Source: Sphaerospermopsis kisseleviana NIES-73 (GTDB lineage Bacteria > Cyanobacteriota > Cyanobacteriia > Cyanobacteriales > Nostocaceae). Taken from it: a stretch of DNA of 64,000 nucleotides. This document shows positions 55,516-64,000 of this stretch, piece after piece. The position numbers and the translations under genes were made by a program. Each line of letters opens with the position of its first letter. Within the stretch, counting starts at the first letter, position 1. The notes under the pieces were generated by a model. The model made no database searches. It worked only from the letters and a program-made list of their open reading frames with translations, and was not told the DNA's origin. The stretch lies in NCBI RefSeq assembly GCF_002368075.1, contig NZ_AP018314.1, forward strand, positions 5,125,312 to 5,189,311. Direction: 5' to 3'.

Positions 55516-56838
55516 CTAACTTTTCATGCTCTTAAACCGTTCTTTTGCCCCTTCAAAAGCCTCTTGCATGACATTTTGAATTTTTTGAGGATCTGGCTTT
55601 TTTCCACCCATTAAATCCCCAAAATACACACAAGCAGCTTCACCTAAAGACCATGTATAAGCACCCGCCCAAGATGCCGCAATAACAGTACCCAAACCAG
55701 GGACAAATTTAATTAATTCCCGTGCCACTGCTTGAGCTAAAAAACCACCAGCAATGGTACTTACAATACCCCCAGCTTGAGATGGTGTCAATGTCTGACC
55801 ATATAATTTACCCAATAATCCCACCATTGAAACTTGTAAAGCTGTTAAAACTGGCATAGTTGCAAAAGGTAAAGGTACAGCAGCTAAAGTACCTGCCATA
55901 ATGGAAAAAGGTAAAATATATCTTCTAGCAGCATCACGATAAATATTACTTAATTCCTTACCTGCTTGTTTATCTAACAATTGATAAATAGCTTTTGATT
56001 CAGCTTCCGGTAAAAGTTCAGCTAAATTATCTCGCAGTGCTTCTAAACCATAAAATACTGGAGTATAACCATCTGCTTCTAAAGTAAAATCAATCAAAAC
56101 TGCCCGATCATATAAACCAGTAAAATTATTTTTAATTTCTGTAAAAGCCCGGTTTAATTCCTCAAATTCTGGGGGATAATGGGGATGATTTTCTATTTCG
56201 TTGGGATAAATTTCATGCAAACAAGTTACCGCTAACAAACAGGGAATATTGGGATATTGTTGGCGTAATTTTTGGGCAATATTTCGCAGAGTATCCGTAG
56301 CAAAATCATTAATTTTCACAGTCAAAAGGAAAACCCTAGCACCATTAATTTCGGTTTTTAAATCAGTGATTAACTCTTGAATAATAGTTTCCGTATCTTT
56401 ATTAACATCACCCAAACCCACCGTATCAGTAAATACAATTAAAGGTAAATCATCAGCAGGATAAGCATAACGTTGGGTATTTTGAGTATGGGGACGAAAA
56501 CCCTGGCCAATAATTTCCGCAGAAACCCCGGTTAAACCGCGAACAATAGAACTTTTACCAGTTTGGGGTTTTCCTATTAATAAAGCTTCTGTAGTCGGTA
56601 GTTGAGTGCGGATAGTTGCTAAAATTTCTGCAACTTGGGCATCATTGACACTAAACCATTGTCCTATATTTTGTTTTACTTGTTGTTTTACTTGGTCTAC
56701 TGGTAGGAGTTGGGTTAATTTAGCAGTAGTTTTACTGACAACACCAACAATGCGATTTTGCCAAGAATCATTTTCTGACTTGGGTTTTGGTGCATCCGTT
56801 GGTGTGTTGGATGAGTCTGGGTTGGGTTGTTCAGTCAT
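55516..56838 (-). CDS. GTPase with DUF697 domain
   Basis: A 440-residue Era/YcjF-like GTPase. The P-loop GKPQTGKSS lies at about 88-96, a switch I Thr follows, and G3 reads DTVGLGD. The G4 position reads AVTCLHEI, not NKxD, so guanine specificity may be altered. The C-terminal half (about 290-440) is a DUF697 membrane-associating region with Gly/Ala-rich helices (FSIMAGTLAAVPLPFATMP, GLGTVIAASWAGAYTWSLG). Residues 1-30 are Pro/Asn/Ser-rich and likely disordered. It likely acts at the membrane; partners unknown. Confidence 0.85.
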   Translation of the reverse strand: MTEQPNPDSSNTPTDAPKPKSENDSWQNRIVGVVSKTTAKLTQLLPVDQVKQQVKQNIGQWFSVNDAQVAEILATIRTQLPTTEALLIGKPQTGKSSIVRGLTGVSAEIIGQGFRPHTQNTQRYAYPADDLPLIVFTDTVGLGDVNKDTETIIQELITDLKTEINGARVFLLTVKINDFATDTLRNIAQKLRQQYPNIPCLLAVTCLHEIYPNEIENHPHYPPEFEELNRAFTEIKNNFTGLYDRAVLIDFTLEADGYTPVFYGLEALRDNLAELLPEAESKAIYQLLDKQAGKELSNIYRDAARRYILPFSIMAGTLAAVPLPFATMPVLTALQVSMVGLLGKLYGQTLTPSQAGGIVSTIAGGFLAQAVARELIKFVPGLGTVIAASWAGAYTWSLGEAACVYFGDLMGGKKPDPQKIQNVMQEAFEGAKERFKSMKS

Positions 56839-56848
56839 GGGTGTAATT

Positions 56849-57163
56849 TTAATAGGCCACCATTCCTAGTATAACTGGTTCATTAAAGAGTACGGTTTCA
56901 TCCAAAACAACAATATCAGGTCTACGGGCAGTAATAGCGTCAGCAAAGGGGCGAATTAGGCAAGTGCGGGGAATAAACCAAGGTAGTTGGGCATTAGTAA
57001 TAGCAATACCGATTTTAGTCGCTAGTTTGCCACTGACGGTTTCATGAAGTCCAGTAGGTTCCATATCAATTAGTTCTCCGTCAGCCAACTCATAGCGCGG
57101 ATTATCGCTATATTTGTCCAGAAAATCCTCAAAGGTAAGAAGTTTTGATGGTACATAAGTCAT
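56849..57163 (-). pseudogene. C-terminally truncated Uma2 gene
   Basis: From the ATG at 57163 it reads LTFEDFLDKYSDNPRYELADGELIDME, LATKIGIAITNAQLPWFIP and RRPDIVVLDET, as in Uma2 proteins, then stops after VILGMVAY at about 104 residues, where intact members run to 190 or so and carry the EVVSTNWRDDY-type catalytic half. The catalytic Glu-x-Val and Tyr segments are absent. A longer 5' frame to 57304 overlaps radC and is not counted. It probably cannot function as a nuclease. Confidence 0.75.
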
Positions 57164-57285
57164 GGGACTTTTCCTTTTTACAGTATATTTCATGTCAATG
57201 AGGTACAAACTGAAACCATAAAACCCTTGTGTAACAGGCATCCTGCCTGTTAATCCTGTACCGCATAACTCAGGAAACTGCTGTA

Positions 57286-58017
57286 TCAATCCTCTTGTGG
57301 GCAATCATCCCACAAAGTAGTAATTTCTCGCAAACTCTGATGAGTACCATTACCCAAAATCAAATGATCCAATAGAGGAATATTTAAAAGTTGCGCCCCT
57401 GATAATAATTGCCGAGTTAATTCTATATCTGCTTCACTAGGTTCTAGATTACCAGAAGGATGATTATGGGCCACTATCATCCGTGTAGCACCATGTCGAA
57501 TAACTTCCCGAAAAATATCACGGGGAGAAGCTAAAGTTTCGGTTGCAGTACCAATAGTAATTATTTTTGTCCCCAAAAACCGGTTTTTCACATCTAACAA
57601 TAAGACTGCAAACCGTTCTTGACTTTGCCACATTAAGTCTTGACTCAGGGTAGCTGCTGCTGCTAAAGGACTATCAATAACTGCACCCTCCGCAGGACGG
57701 GATAAAAAAACCCGTTTACCTAATTCTATCGCTGCCAGAATTGATGTAGCTTTTGCAGAACCCACACCATGAATTTCCATTAACTCTGCGGGGGTAACAT
57801 CCCGTAAAGCAGCTAAAGGATCTCTTTGATCTTTTCCTAACTCTTGTAACATAAGTTGCCCTAAACCGACAGCAGACAGTTTACCCGGTCCTTGTCCAGT
57901 TCCTAGCAGAATAGCAATTAATTCCGCAGTGGCTAATATTTTCGCTCCATGAGTCATCAATCTTTCACGGGGACGCTCATTTTCAGGTAGGTCGGCAATT
58001 CTGAGGCAGTATGTCAT
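57286..58017 (-). CDS. radC: RadC/JAB-domain DNA repair-type protein
   Basis: A 243-residue protein of the RadC family. The N-terminal helix-hairpin-helix region includes [22 protein letters not shown] and [17 protein letters not shown]; the C-terminal JAB/MPN domain keeps the zinc site [19 protein letters not shown]. The ATG at 58017 is used; a TTG two codons upstream opens the longest frame. Despite the name, the true role of RadC proteins is unsettled. Confidence 0.92.
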   Translation of the reverse strand: MTYCLRIADLPENERPRERLMTHGAKILATAELIAILLGTGQGPGKLSAVGLGQLMLQELGKDQRDPLAALRDVTPAELMEIHGVGSAKATSILAAIELGKRVFLSRPAEGAVIDSPLAAAATLSQDLMWQSQERFAVLLLDVKNRFLGTKIITIGTATETLASPRDIFREVIRHGATRMIVAHNHPSGNLEPSEADIELTRQLLSGAQLLNIPLLDHLILGNGTHQSLREITTLWDDCPQED

Positions 58018-58177
58018 ATACAAACCAAGGGATTATGCACCAAGATGGAACTATATTTTATTTATCCCTTTTTCAAGCTCAAAATTATATCTGGGGGGGA
58101 AAATATTTGTTAAGGAGTCAGGAGTTCAGGAGATGGGGAGTTCAGGAGATGGGGATGTGGGGAGAAAAAGATTTTTC

Positions 58178-58248
58178 CCAGTCACCAGTCACCAGTCACC
58201 AGTCACCAGTCACCAGTCACCAGTCACCAGTCACCAGTCACCAGTCAC
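58178..58248. repeat. CCAGTCA tandem heptamers
   Basis: About ten near-perfect CCAGTCA units next to the stop codon of the RNase gene. Just upstream, at about 58115-58155, GGAGTTCAGGAGATGG is repeated. It has no spacer structure, so it is not CRISPR. Confidence 0.9.
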
Positions 58249-60303
58249 CTACCCACTAACAGCTTCTTGATAAATTATCTCTTGAAACTGAATGATGTCT
58301 TTTTGAGGATCAGCAATGCTGACTTTTACTAATACTTGTTCACCTAAACTTACAGAACGCCTAAAAACCATTGGTAACTGTAAACCCAAGTCTTCTAAGA
58401 GAATTAATGCTAAGTTGCTATCTTCCCGTAACCACATCAAAATTGTGACTTGCCATATTTCTTCAGGATTACGACGTAAATATTCTAAAGCATAATACCT
58501 GTTGGTTTGCCGTTCTACCATTGTTAGTTCTTGGGTGGTAGTGCTGACTGTCATCATCACTTCTTTGAGTTGTTCAGCAGAAAATGGCAAATCTTCACCC
58601 CGTAAATGTGCTTTCAGTTGAAAGTGGGTAAGTAAGTCGCTGTAACGACGGATGGGGGAAGTTGCTTGAGTGTAAGTATCTAAGCCTAAACCGGCATGAC
58701 GTACTGGGGTAATACTCATTTCACTTTTAGGCATACAGCGACGCAGGGCGCAAAAACGAACGAAACCGGCGGGAAGCTGTAAGAGTTCTTCTTCTGGGGG
58801 GAGTTCTGGTTGGGGTTGTCCGCGAAATGGTAGGGGGATGTTATGGGTTTGACCATAACGTGCTGCTACTTCCCCAGCAAGGATCATCATTTCTGCTACT
58901 AACTGCCGAGATGGAGAATCATCTAATATATCAATGCTGATATCATCGTCTTTGACTTTGATCATTGCTTCGGGCATATTGATGCTGATCGCGCCTTGGT
59001 TATATCGCCAGGTTTTCCGCTTTTGTGCCAAATTGGCGATCGCCTCTATTTCTGGTTCTGCTTGTACTCCCAACTCCAGCATTTCATCTACATCTTCGTA
59101 GGTGAGGCGATAGGTAGGTTTGATTAAAGTGGGATGGATAGTATAGTCTTCAACTGCGCCGCTTTCATCTAAAACTACACCAAAGCTGAGAGCGCAACAA
59201 ATTTTCCCCTGTACCAAACTCATTGGACCTGTAGCTAAGACTTCGGGGAACATAGGTATCATTCCCGTAGGTAAGTAAACTGTACTACCCCGTTTTCTCG
59301 CTTCTAAATCTAATTCATCTTCTGGCATTAACCAGCGAGTAGGATCAGCAATATGCACCCAAAGCCGTTGTCGTCCATCGGCGAGATTTTCACAACTTAA
59401 ACCGTCGTCTATTTCTGTGGTACTTTCATCATCAATAGTGTATACCTTGAGATGTGTTAAATCCAGACGATTGGTGTCTAAGTCTGCTGGTGGAAAATCC
59501 AAATGTTGTTGCGCCACTTCTAATACCTTACTAGGGAACTGAACGGGAATTGAAGAACGACGCAGGAACAGGTTTTCATGGGGACTCCACCAACCCAAGT
59601 CGATCAATAGTTGCAGGGCTGCTTGGGGAGTTGCAGAACGTCCCAGCATATTCATGGTTTCTAATACTGGGGCTGGGGGTGGATAATTCCGTACCAAGGA
59701 CTCCGCATTTATCCCCATTCGCACAATATCCGCCACGAAAGTCGCATATTTTTCTAATGCTTCCAAACGCTGGCGGTCTGGTTTTTGCCATTCTACGCTT
59801 TCGCCTTGGAGTGCCTGTTCTACACGCGCTAGAAATTCCTGCTGTCCCTTGGCTTTTTGCGCTTCTACTTCTATTTGGTGTTTCCGTTCTGCTACTTGTG
59901 CGGCGCTACGTGGTTCGTAAACATCGCCTTTTTGCTTGAAATACATTTTATCATCGGATAACAAGAAATGGGCGGCGTAACAGTGCTGTGGTTCTGATTC
60001 TGAAAACAGCAAATTTGCCATTTGACTGGGAGTGACTGTTTCCCCGTCTTCCACCAATATTTCCCAAGCTATTTCTAAACTAGATGGATCTAGATAGGTT
60101 TGAACTTGACTTAAAAAGCTGGGAATATCAGCAGGTTTATAAGTTTGTCCATTAACTGTATAGGTTAGTTGTCGCGGCGCGAGGCTGTGGGATTGACCTC
60201 GTTCATCTACCACAAACCAACGGGTCTTTCCGTCTGGACGATCTACCACTCCCAGACGGCGATCGCCTTGAACCCTAAATTCAACTAGCGTCCCCTTCTC
60301 CAC
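58249..60303 (-). CDS. RNase II/RNase R-family exoribonuclease
   Basis: 3'-5' exoribonuclease of 684 residues. The RNB catalytic centre (about 285-610) shows TIDDESTTEIDDGLSCE and VHIADPTRWLMPEDELDLEA, holding the metal-binding Asp cluster, and further VYLPTGMIPMFPEVL and THFQLKAHLRGEDLPF. A short S1-like tail ends it. It starts with GTG at 60303 (MEKGTLVEFRVQGDRRLGVV), the normal N-terminus of the cyanobacterial branch. The N-terminal cold-shock part is reduced compared with E. coli RNase R. Genes for rpsR and rpmG lie upstream in the same direction. Confidence 0.93.
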   Translation of the reverse strand: MEKGTLVEFRVQGDRRLGVVDRPDGKTRWFVVDERGQSHSLAPRQLTYTVNGQTYKPADIPSFLSQVQTYLDPSSLEIAWEILVEDGETVTPSQMANLLFSESEPQHCYAAHFLLSDDKMYFKQKGDVYEPRSAAQVAERKHQIEVEAQKAKGQQEFLARVEQALQGESVEWQKPDRQRLEALEKYATFVADIVRMGINAESLVRNYPPPAPVLETMNMLGRSATPQAALQLLIDLGWWSPHENLFLRRSSIPVQFPSKVLEVAQQHLDFPPADLDTNRLDLTHLKVYTIDDESTTEIDDGLSCENLADGRQRLWVHIADPTRWLMPEDELDLEARKRGSTVYLPTGMIPMFPEVLATGPMSLVQGKICCALSFGVVLDESGAVEDYTIHPTLIKPTYRLTYEDVDEMLELGVQAEPEIEAIANLAQKRKTWRYNQGAISINMPEAMIKVKDDDISIDILDDSPSRQLVAEMMILAGEVAARYGQTHNIPLPFRGQPQPELPPEEELLQLPAGFVRFCALRRCMPKSEMSITPVRHAGLGLDTYTQATSPIRRYSDLLTHFQLKAHLRGEDLPFSAEQLKEVMMTVSTTTQELTMVERQTNRYYALEYLRRNPEEIWQVTILMWLREDSNLALILLEDLGLQLPMVFRRSVSLGEQVLVKVSIADPQKDIIQFQEIIYQEAVSG

Positions 60304-60312
60304 AACTCTCGC

Positions 60313-60445
60313 ACTCTTTTACTAATTTTAGATTTTAGATTTTAGATTTTGGATTTGTTTTAGGTTGTTAATGGGTAATTGGTAATGGGTAATTGGTAAA
60401 CACTCTTTGCTGTCACCTGTTCCCTGTTCCCTGTTCCCTGTTCCC
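60313..60445. repeat. Tandem heptamers upstream of the RNase gene
   Basis: Tracts of TTTTAGA at about 60319-60350, TAATGGG/TAATTGG at about 60366-60397 and CTGTTCC at about 60415-60446. The gap to 60833 also includes an R3-type hairpin (60671-60783). Confidence 0.8.
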
Positions 60446-60670
60446 TATTTCCTATCACCCAAATCCCAGGATTGGAAATCTCGAAGCATATTATACACTC
60501 CTTTGGCTGGAAGCGAAATTTTAGATTTTGGACTGAAAGTAAACGTTTCATTGTTATTACCAACGTTACTTTTGTTGGATTTTTACAGCAGATTACAGAT
60601 AAATCTGGTACACAGTCTCACTTGAAACCTAGACAGAAAGAGAGTTTTACTTCTGATTTCTGACTCTTGT

Positions 60671-60783
60671 AATGGCGAAGCATTCGGACGACCAGTTATC
60701 AATTTTTGTCCAAAGTAAGGGCGAAGCATTTGGGCGAACAATCATCAATTTCACCGTTTCTTTTCCGAATGCTGCGCCCTTAC
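60671..60783. repeat. Hairpin repeat, family R3, composite copy
   Basis: Two starts of the GGCGAAGCATTCGG type (60674 and 60719) and a single inverted end CCGAATGCTGCGCCCTTAC. It looks like one R3 element inserted in or duplicated over another. It is located after rpsR. Confidence 0.65.
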
Positions 60784-60833
60784 GACTCCTGACTTCTGCT
60801 CTAAAATCCTTTCATCCAAAATCCAAAATTTTT

Positions 60834-61049
60834 TTAGCCTTCGGCGTTGATAAATGGCAATAAAGCCACAATTCGAGCGCGTTTAATCGCTAATGTTAAT
60901 TGCCGTTGTTGTTGTGATGTTAACCCAGTAATGCGTCTGGGTAGAATTTTACCACGTTCAGTAATAAATTTACGTAGTAAATCAACATCTTTATAATCAA
61001 TTGGTTCTCCTGGCTTAATTGGCGACAGGCGACGACGATAATAGCTCAT
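60834..61049 (-). CDS. rpsR: 30S ribosomal protein S18
   Basis: Small-subunit protein of 71 residues: [41 protein letters not shown], spread over residues 3-43, and a [20 protein letters not shown] core. Normal length. It begins 3 bases after rpmG, so both form one operon, as usual in cyanobacteria. Confidence 0.97.
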   Translation of the reverse strand: MSYYRRRLSPIKPGEPIDYKDVDLLRKFITERGKILPRRITGLTSQQQRQLTLAIKRARIVALLPFINAEG

Positions 61050-61052
61050 CTC

Positions 61053-61247
61053 TTACTTAATTTCCTTGTGAACAGTGTGTTTGTTACAGTGGGGGCAGAA
61101 CTTTTTCAGTTCTAAACGGTTGGTGGTGTTCCGGCGGTTTTTGGTGCTGGTATAGCGAGAAACGCCTGGAGAACGCTTGTCTGGGTTGGTTCGACACTCG
61201 GTGCATTCTAGTGTCACTATTATGCGGGCACCTTTACTCTTAGCCAT
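61053..61247 (-). CDS. rpmG: 50S ribosomal protein L33
   Basis: Large-subunit protein of 64 residues with two Cys pairs (LECTECRTN and FCPHCNKHT), so of the zinc-binding (C+) type. [20 protein letters not shown] is the usual core. It leads the rpmG-rpsR operon. The gap to the upstream RDD gene is 43 bases. Confidence 0.97.
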   Translation of the reverse strand: MAKSKGARIIVTLECTECRTNPDKRSPGVSRYTSTKNRRNTTNRLELKKFCPHCNKHTVHKEIK

Positions 61248-61290
61248 AATTTTACAAACAGTAAAGCCGGGAGAGATTTAACACAAATGA

Positions 61291-61860
61291 CTATCTTCTC
61301 ACATTTCGCTGCACTTTTTCAACTAATCGCTTAATTTTTAGCTTAATTTTTAAATCCAGCGAATAGCCACGCCGTGAGGAAACAATTATAGTTCTAGCAT
61401 AGCGGTCATGGAAAGCCTGTTGCATCTGAGGATCTGACAAGGCTGCACCACAGTCAATGACTAGGGGAAGTATTAGCAGTATAGCAGTGGGATTAGCTAT
61501 TATATTCGTTAAGCAAATGGAAACCAATAAACAGCTACCGCCAATAATCGCTTCACGCTGTAATAATGCTTGTAATTCGGGTATTCTGCTTACGGGTTGT
61601 CCGTTTTCTATTTCTAACACTTTTAAATTTACTGCCCATCGTCCTAAACTTTGCCCCTGATTGTTGTAAACTATGATGACCCGTAGAATTAACCAAGCAA
61701 GGATAAAAACGAAAATTTGGATAAATTGAATACCTAGATTATTTGTTCCTAAAAGAGAACTAACTAACCATGCTCCTGTAAAATCTATTCCTAATGCCAT
61801 CCCCCGGCGGATAATTTCTGGCTTGGGATAGTGTTTTTGTGGTGTTTTAATGATAGTCAT
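61291..61860 (-). CDS. RDD family membrane protein
   Basis: A 189-residue membrane protein with three or four hydrophobic segments. The RDD-type signature is seen as IIRRGMALGIDFTGAWLV (first Arg and Asp), GQSLGRWAVNLKVLEIENGQP and a late HDRYARTIIV. Function in this family is not settled; some members exchange ions. It precedes rpmG in the same direction by 43 bases and may share its transcript. Confidence 0.88.
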   Translation of the reverse strand: MTIIKTPQKHYPKPEIIRRGMALGIDFTGAWLVSSLLGTNNLGIQFIQIFVFILAWLILRVIIVYNNQGQSLGRWAVNLKVLEIENGQPVSRIPELQALLQREAIIGGSCLLVSICLTNIIANPTAILLILPLVIDCGAALSDPQMQQAFHDRYARTIIVSSRRGYSLDLKIKLKIKRLVEKVQRNVRR

Positions 61861-62233
61861 AAAGATTTGGGAATTATAAATAGATATTTGCTATAATTCA
61901 ATTATTATGTAAATAATTTTAGTTTTAAAAATTTTCTAGGGTGAGATAATGCAAATCAGCATTTCCGAGTTTTCATGACTCGCAGGGAGAAATTAATTAT
62001 GGCTTGCTGAATAAACTGCAAAAATACACAAATAAATGGATTGAGGCTTTTTAAAGTCAAAGAAGTGCAAGTTTTTTGAAAATCTGAGGAGGAAAACCTT
62101 GCACTTTGTTGGTTTTTACCTCGTTGCCAAATACAAAAAACTCCTTGATATCCTTGAACTCCTTAATCTTCACTAGGACTTACGCAACTGGCACAAGCGA
62201 TGGTGCGGCTACGCTGCACCGAGCGCCTAAAGA
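61861..62233. mobile_element. IS-remnant sequence next to the transposase fragment
   Basis: 373 bases without an open gene. GGCTTGCTGAATAAA at about 62001-62016 repeats the motif at about 33541-33556, and AGGACTTACGCAACTGGCAC at 62174-62194 resembles terminal sequences of cyanobacterial insertion sequences. The end has a GGTGCGGCTACGCTGCACC hairpin at about 62200-62219. This looks like debris of one or more elements. Confidence 0.45.
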
Positions 62234-62752
62234 CTAAACCATTGACATAGCAATATCTGGACGTTTTAGTTGTCCTATTAAATAATTAGAAAGCAAATTA
62301 TGCTTAATTTGATAAATAGTTTGACCTGTGTTGTAAGCTAAGTTTTTTAGTCTTAGCCAAACCAACATAGCACAAGCTATATGATTTCTTTGAAGACGAC
62401 CTTTGCGACACTGACATGATTCAATGCCAGTTAATTGTTTTATCTCCCTGTGAAACTCTTCTATTTTCCAACGGATTTTACACACCTGTTGTGTAACATC
62501 CATAGAACTTTGAGATATATCATTAGTTGCGATATAGTCCGTTCTATCGGTAGAGATAGTAACCCGGAATAGCTTCACTTTTTTCTCAGAGGGGAATGCT
62601 TTTATCTTGATAATTTTACCACATTCTAACTCATCTTCACTCCATGACAATGATTCAATATTTTTATATTTTTCTTTGCCAAAACTATCATCAACCAAAC
62701 CATTAATCTTTAAAGGACAATAATAAACTATTTTCTCAGTTGATTTTATCAT
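62234..62752 (-). pseudogene. 5'-truncated IS4-family transposase
   Basis: The C-terminal 172 residues of a DDE transposase. The IS4-type signature around the last catalytic Glu is seen as IRWKIEEFHREIK (R-x3-E-x6-K), with the preceding Tyr replaced by Cys, followed by GIESCQCRKGRLQRNHIACAM. The first two Asp motifs are missing and the frame is closed by a stop 12 bases upstream, where a terminator hairpin lies. It cannot transpose itself. Confidence 0.82.
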
Positions 62753-62766
62753 TGTGCTGAAATTTT

Positions 62767-62795
62767 AAATCCCCCTCGGTTAAAAAGGGGGATTT
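62767..62795 (-). terminator. Hairpin after the RTX-type gene
   Basis: AAATCCCCCT pairs perfectly with AGGGGGATTT (10 base pairs, 9-base loop). It lies 30 bases past the stop of the calcium-binding protein gene and is of a type widely dispersed in cyanobacterial genomes. The T-tract is short. Confidence 0.6.
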
Positions 62796-62824
62796 AATTG
62801 ATTTACAAGAGAAAAAACCAAAAA

Positions 62825-64000
62825 TTAAGCAATCAAACTAAAATCACTACTACCATTCAGGGTAATATCAAGATTGCCTAAACGAGCAAATTCAAATACT
62901 GTTCCTGTACCCAAAACATTGCCATCTTGATTATAGAATAAACTGCCAGTGCTTTGACTATAAACAATCCGAGCATTACTAGAATTAACTAACTCATCAT
63001 CAACCACAACAGCAAAATCAGTTAAAGTCTCTCCTGGATTATTAGTAATAGCATTAAAGGTTGTTTTACTCAGTGCAATTTTGTCTTGTCCTTGATCAAA
63101 TTGGGTAATGTAATCGACACCTAAACCACTACCAAACACCCCATTACTTTGGAAAAGATATTGATCATTACCGACGCCACCACCGAGAATATCATCACCC
63201 AGTCCTCCCCACAGTGTATCATTTCCTGCTAGTCCTTGCAGTTGGTCATTACCTGTACCACCAATAAGCAGGTTATTCAGAGTATTACCGGTTAACCGAT
63301 CATTTCCTGATCCACCAGTGGCATTTTCAATGACATTGTTAGCAGAGAGAATGAGTTTGAGATTACTGTTAACAGTTTGTGATGTAGCAACACCCAAATT
63401 CACATTTACACCAGCAGTCGTGCCAGTAAAGTCAAGAGTATCAGTTCCCCCATCTGTAGCTTCAGTAATTGTGTCAGTTCCCAAAGCACTATTGACAACA
63501 AAAGCATAAGTGTCATTACCACCTAACCCAGTAAGAGTATTATTAGCACTATTACCTCTGAGGACATTATCACCTGCATTACCTGTTCCATTGATAGTAG
63601 CTGTTCCCGCGAGAGTCAGATTTTCCACACCTGCGGGTAAAGTTGTGGTAGCAGAAGCAGTCAGGGTATCAGTAATAGTTGTGGTAGCAGTGGTTTTAGT
63701 TCCTAAACTGGCATTAGTGGGAGAACTCAAGGTGACTGTAAAGGTTTCATTTGCTTCATTGATGGCATCATTGATGATGGGGATAATGATAGATTGAGTT
63801 GTCACCCCTGGGTTAAATGTCAAAGTTTCTGTTTTGCTGGTATAGTCTGATCCTGCTATGGCTGTGCCGTTATTGGTTGCATATTGGACTTTAATAATTT
63901 GGGTACTGGCAGCAGAAAGAGTAACAGTATAGGTAACGTTTTGTGGATTACTACCACCTTCAACAATTGTCTGATCCGCACTGAGGGTAATAATGGGGAA
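62825..64000 (-). CDS. RTX/hemolysin-type calcium-binding protein with Calx-beta repeat, partial
   Basis: The 3' 392 codons of a gene whose start is beyond the window; the frame is open to the last base. In order: a Calx-beta domain (SADQTIVEGGS, TNNGTAIAGSDYT, NEANETFTVTLSSPTNASLG), then a stretch with GNAGDNVLRGNSANNTLTG and several RTX nonapeptides (GGxGxDxLx: GGTGNDQLQG, GLAGNDTLWGG, GLGDDILGG), and a C-terminal beta domain ending NGSSDFSLIA, of the kind that carries the type I secretion signal. It should be secreted and bind calcium. The HlyD-type protein at 14928 is a possible but unproven exporter. Confidence 0.9.
   Translation of the reverse strand, partial: FPIITLSADQTIVEGGSNPQNVTYTVTLSAASTQIIKVQYATNNGTAIAGSDYTSKTETLTFNPGVTTQSIIIPIINDAINEANETFTVTLSSPTNASLGTKTTATTTITDTLTASATTTLPAGVENLTLAGTATINGTGNAGDNVLRGNSANNTLTGLGGNDTYAFVVNSALGTDTITEATDGGTDTLDFTGTTAGVNVNLGVATSQTVNSNLKLILSANNVIENATGGSGNDRLTGNTLNNLLIGGTGNDQLQGLAGNDTLWGGLGDDILGGGVGNDQYLFQSNGVFGSGLGVDYITQFDQGQDKIALSKTTFNAITNNPGETLTDFAVVVDDELVNSSNARIVYSQSTGSLFYNQDGNVLGTGTVFEFARLGNLDITLNGSSDFSLIA

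Noticed and set aside
58178..58248. CRISPR-like repeated CCAGTCA array
   Set aside because: The units are contiguous 7-mers with no spacers; it is a short tandem repeat.

Overview
The window looks like chromosome of a filamentous, probably heterocyst-forming cyanobacterium (Nostocales type). The evidence is: many HIP1 sites (GCGATCGC), AT-rich coding sequence, tandem heptamer repeats (STRRs) in many gaps, several families of short hairpin/MITE-like repeats, and typical cyanobacterial genes (GAF-GAF-PAS adenylate cyclase, BT1 transporter, CYP120-like P450, DUF29, Uma2, DUF6335, DUF2267). No rRNA, tRNA or CRISPR array was seen.

Layout. 0.3-1.7 kb: an S8 serine protease. 2.0-14.8 kb: the most unusual block. 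A von Willebrand A lipoprotein is divergent from a co-directional run of a four-helix membrane protein, a tubulin/FtsZ-like protein, a 1090-residue protein with an actin/Hsp70-type ATPase domain, a CxxC/coiled-coil protein, a lipoprotein with an internal membrane helix, a shortened paralogue of the ATPase whose phosphate-binding motifs are eroded, and a coiled-coil protein. Three of these proteins, plus a broken fourth copy, share one C-terminal-type domain (GxYWI ... KPxxV ... GxLxF). I do not know this as a characterised system, and it is the main candidate for something new. 14.9-19.9 kb: HlyD-type membrane fusion protein, a broken NAD-binding sugar/quinone-type SDR gene, DUF29, a secreted glycine-zipper protein, exonuclease III. 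20.6-25.3 kb: zinc-ribbon protein, BT1 transporter, and a convergent pair of a carotenoid cleavage oxygenase and a CYP120-like P450. 25.3-28.9 kb: orphan antitoxin, glutamate dehydrogenase with an NtcA-like site, then a toxin-antitoxin island in which one toxin is intact and a second is dead. 29.1-33.1 kb: four-carbon acid sugar kinase and minC-minD-minE. 33.7-36.2 kb: tyrosinase translationally coupled to a DUF2182 membrane protein. 37.2-43.3 kb: peptidoglycan hydrolase with an eroded amidase site, dnaG, Uma2 nuclease, acetamidase/formamidase family, class 3 lipase. 43.7-45.5 kb: ureE-ureF-ureG accessory genes. 45.7-49.0 kb: a stress-type group (cupin, DJ-1/PfpI fusion, DUF2267, DUF6335). 49.6-54.7 kb: secreted protein, CyaB-type adenylate cyclase, four-helix membrane protein. 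55.5-61.9 kb: DUF697 GTPase, truncated Uma2, radC, RNase II-family exonuclease, rpsR, rpmG, RDD protein. 62.2-64.0 kb: IS4-type transposase remnant and the 3' part of an RTX/Calx-beta calcium-binding protein that runs off the window end.

Several start codons were moved from the longest possible reading frame to sites with a ribosome-binding site or past translated repeats; reasons are in each entry. Functions are read from motifs and family knowledge only; no database search was run.
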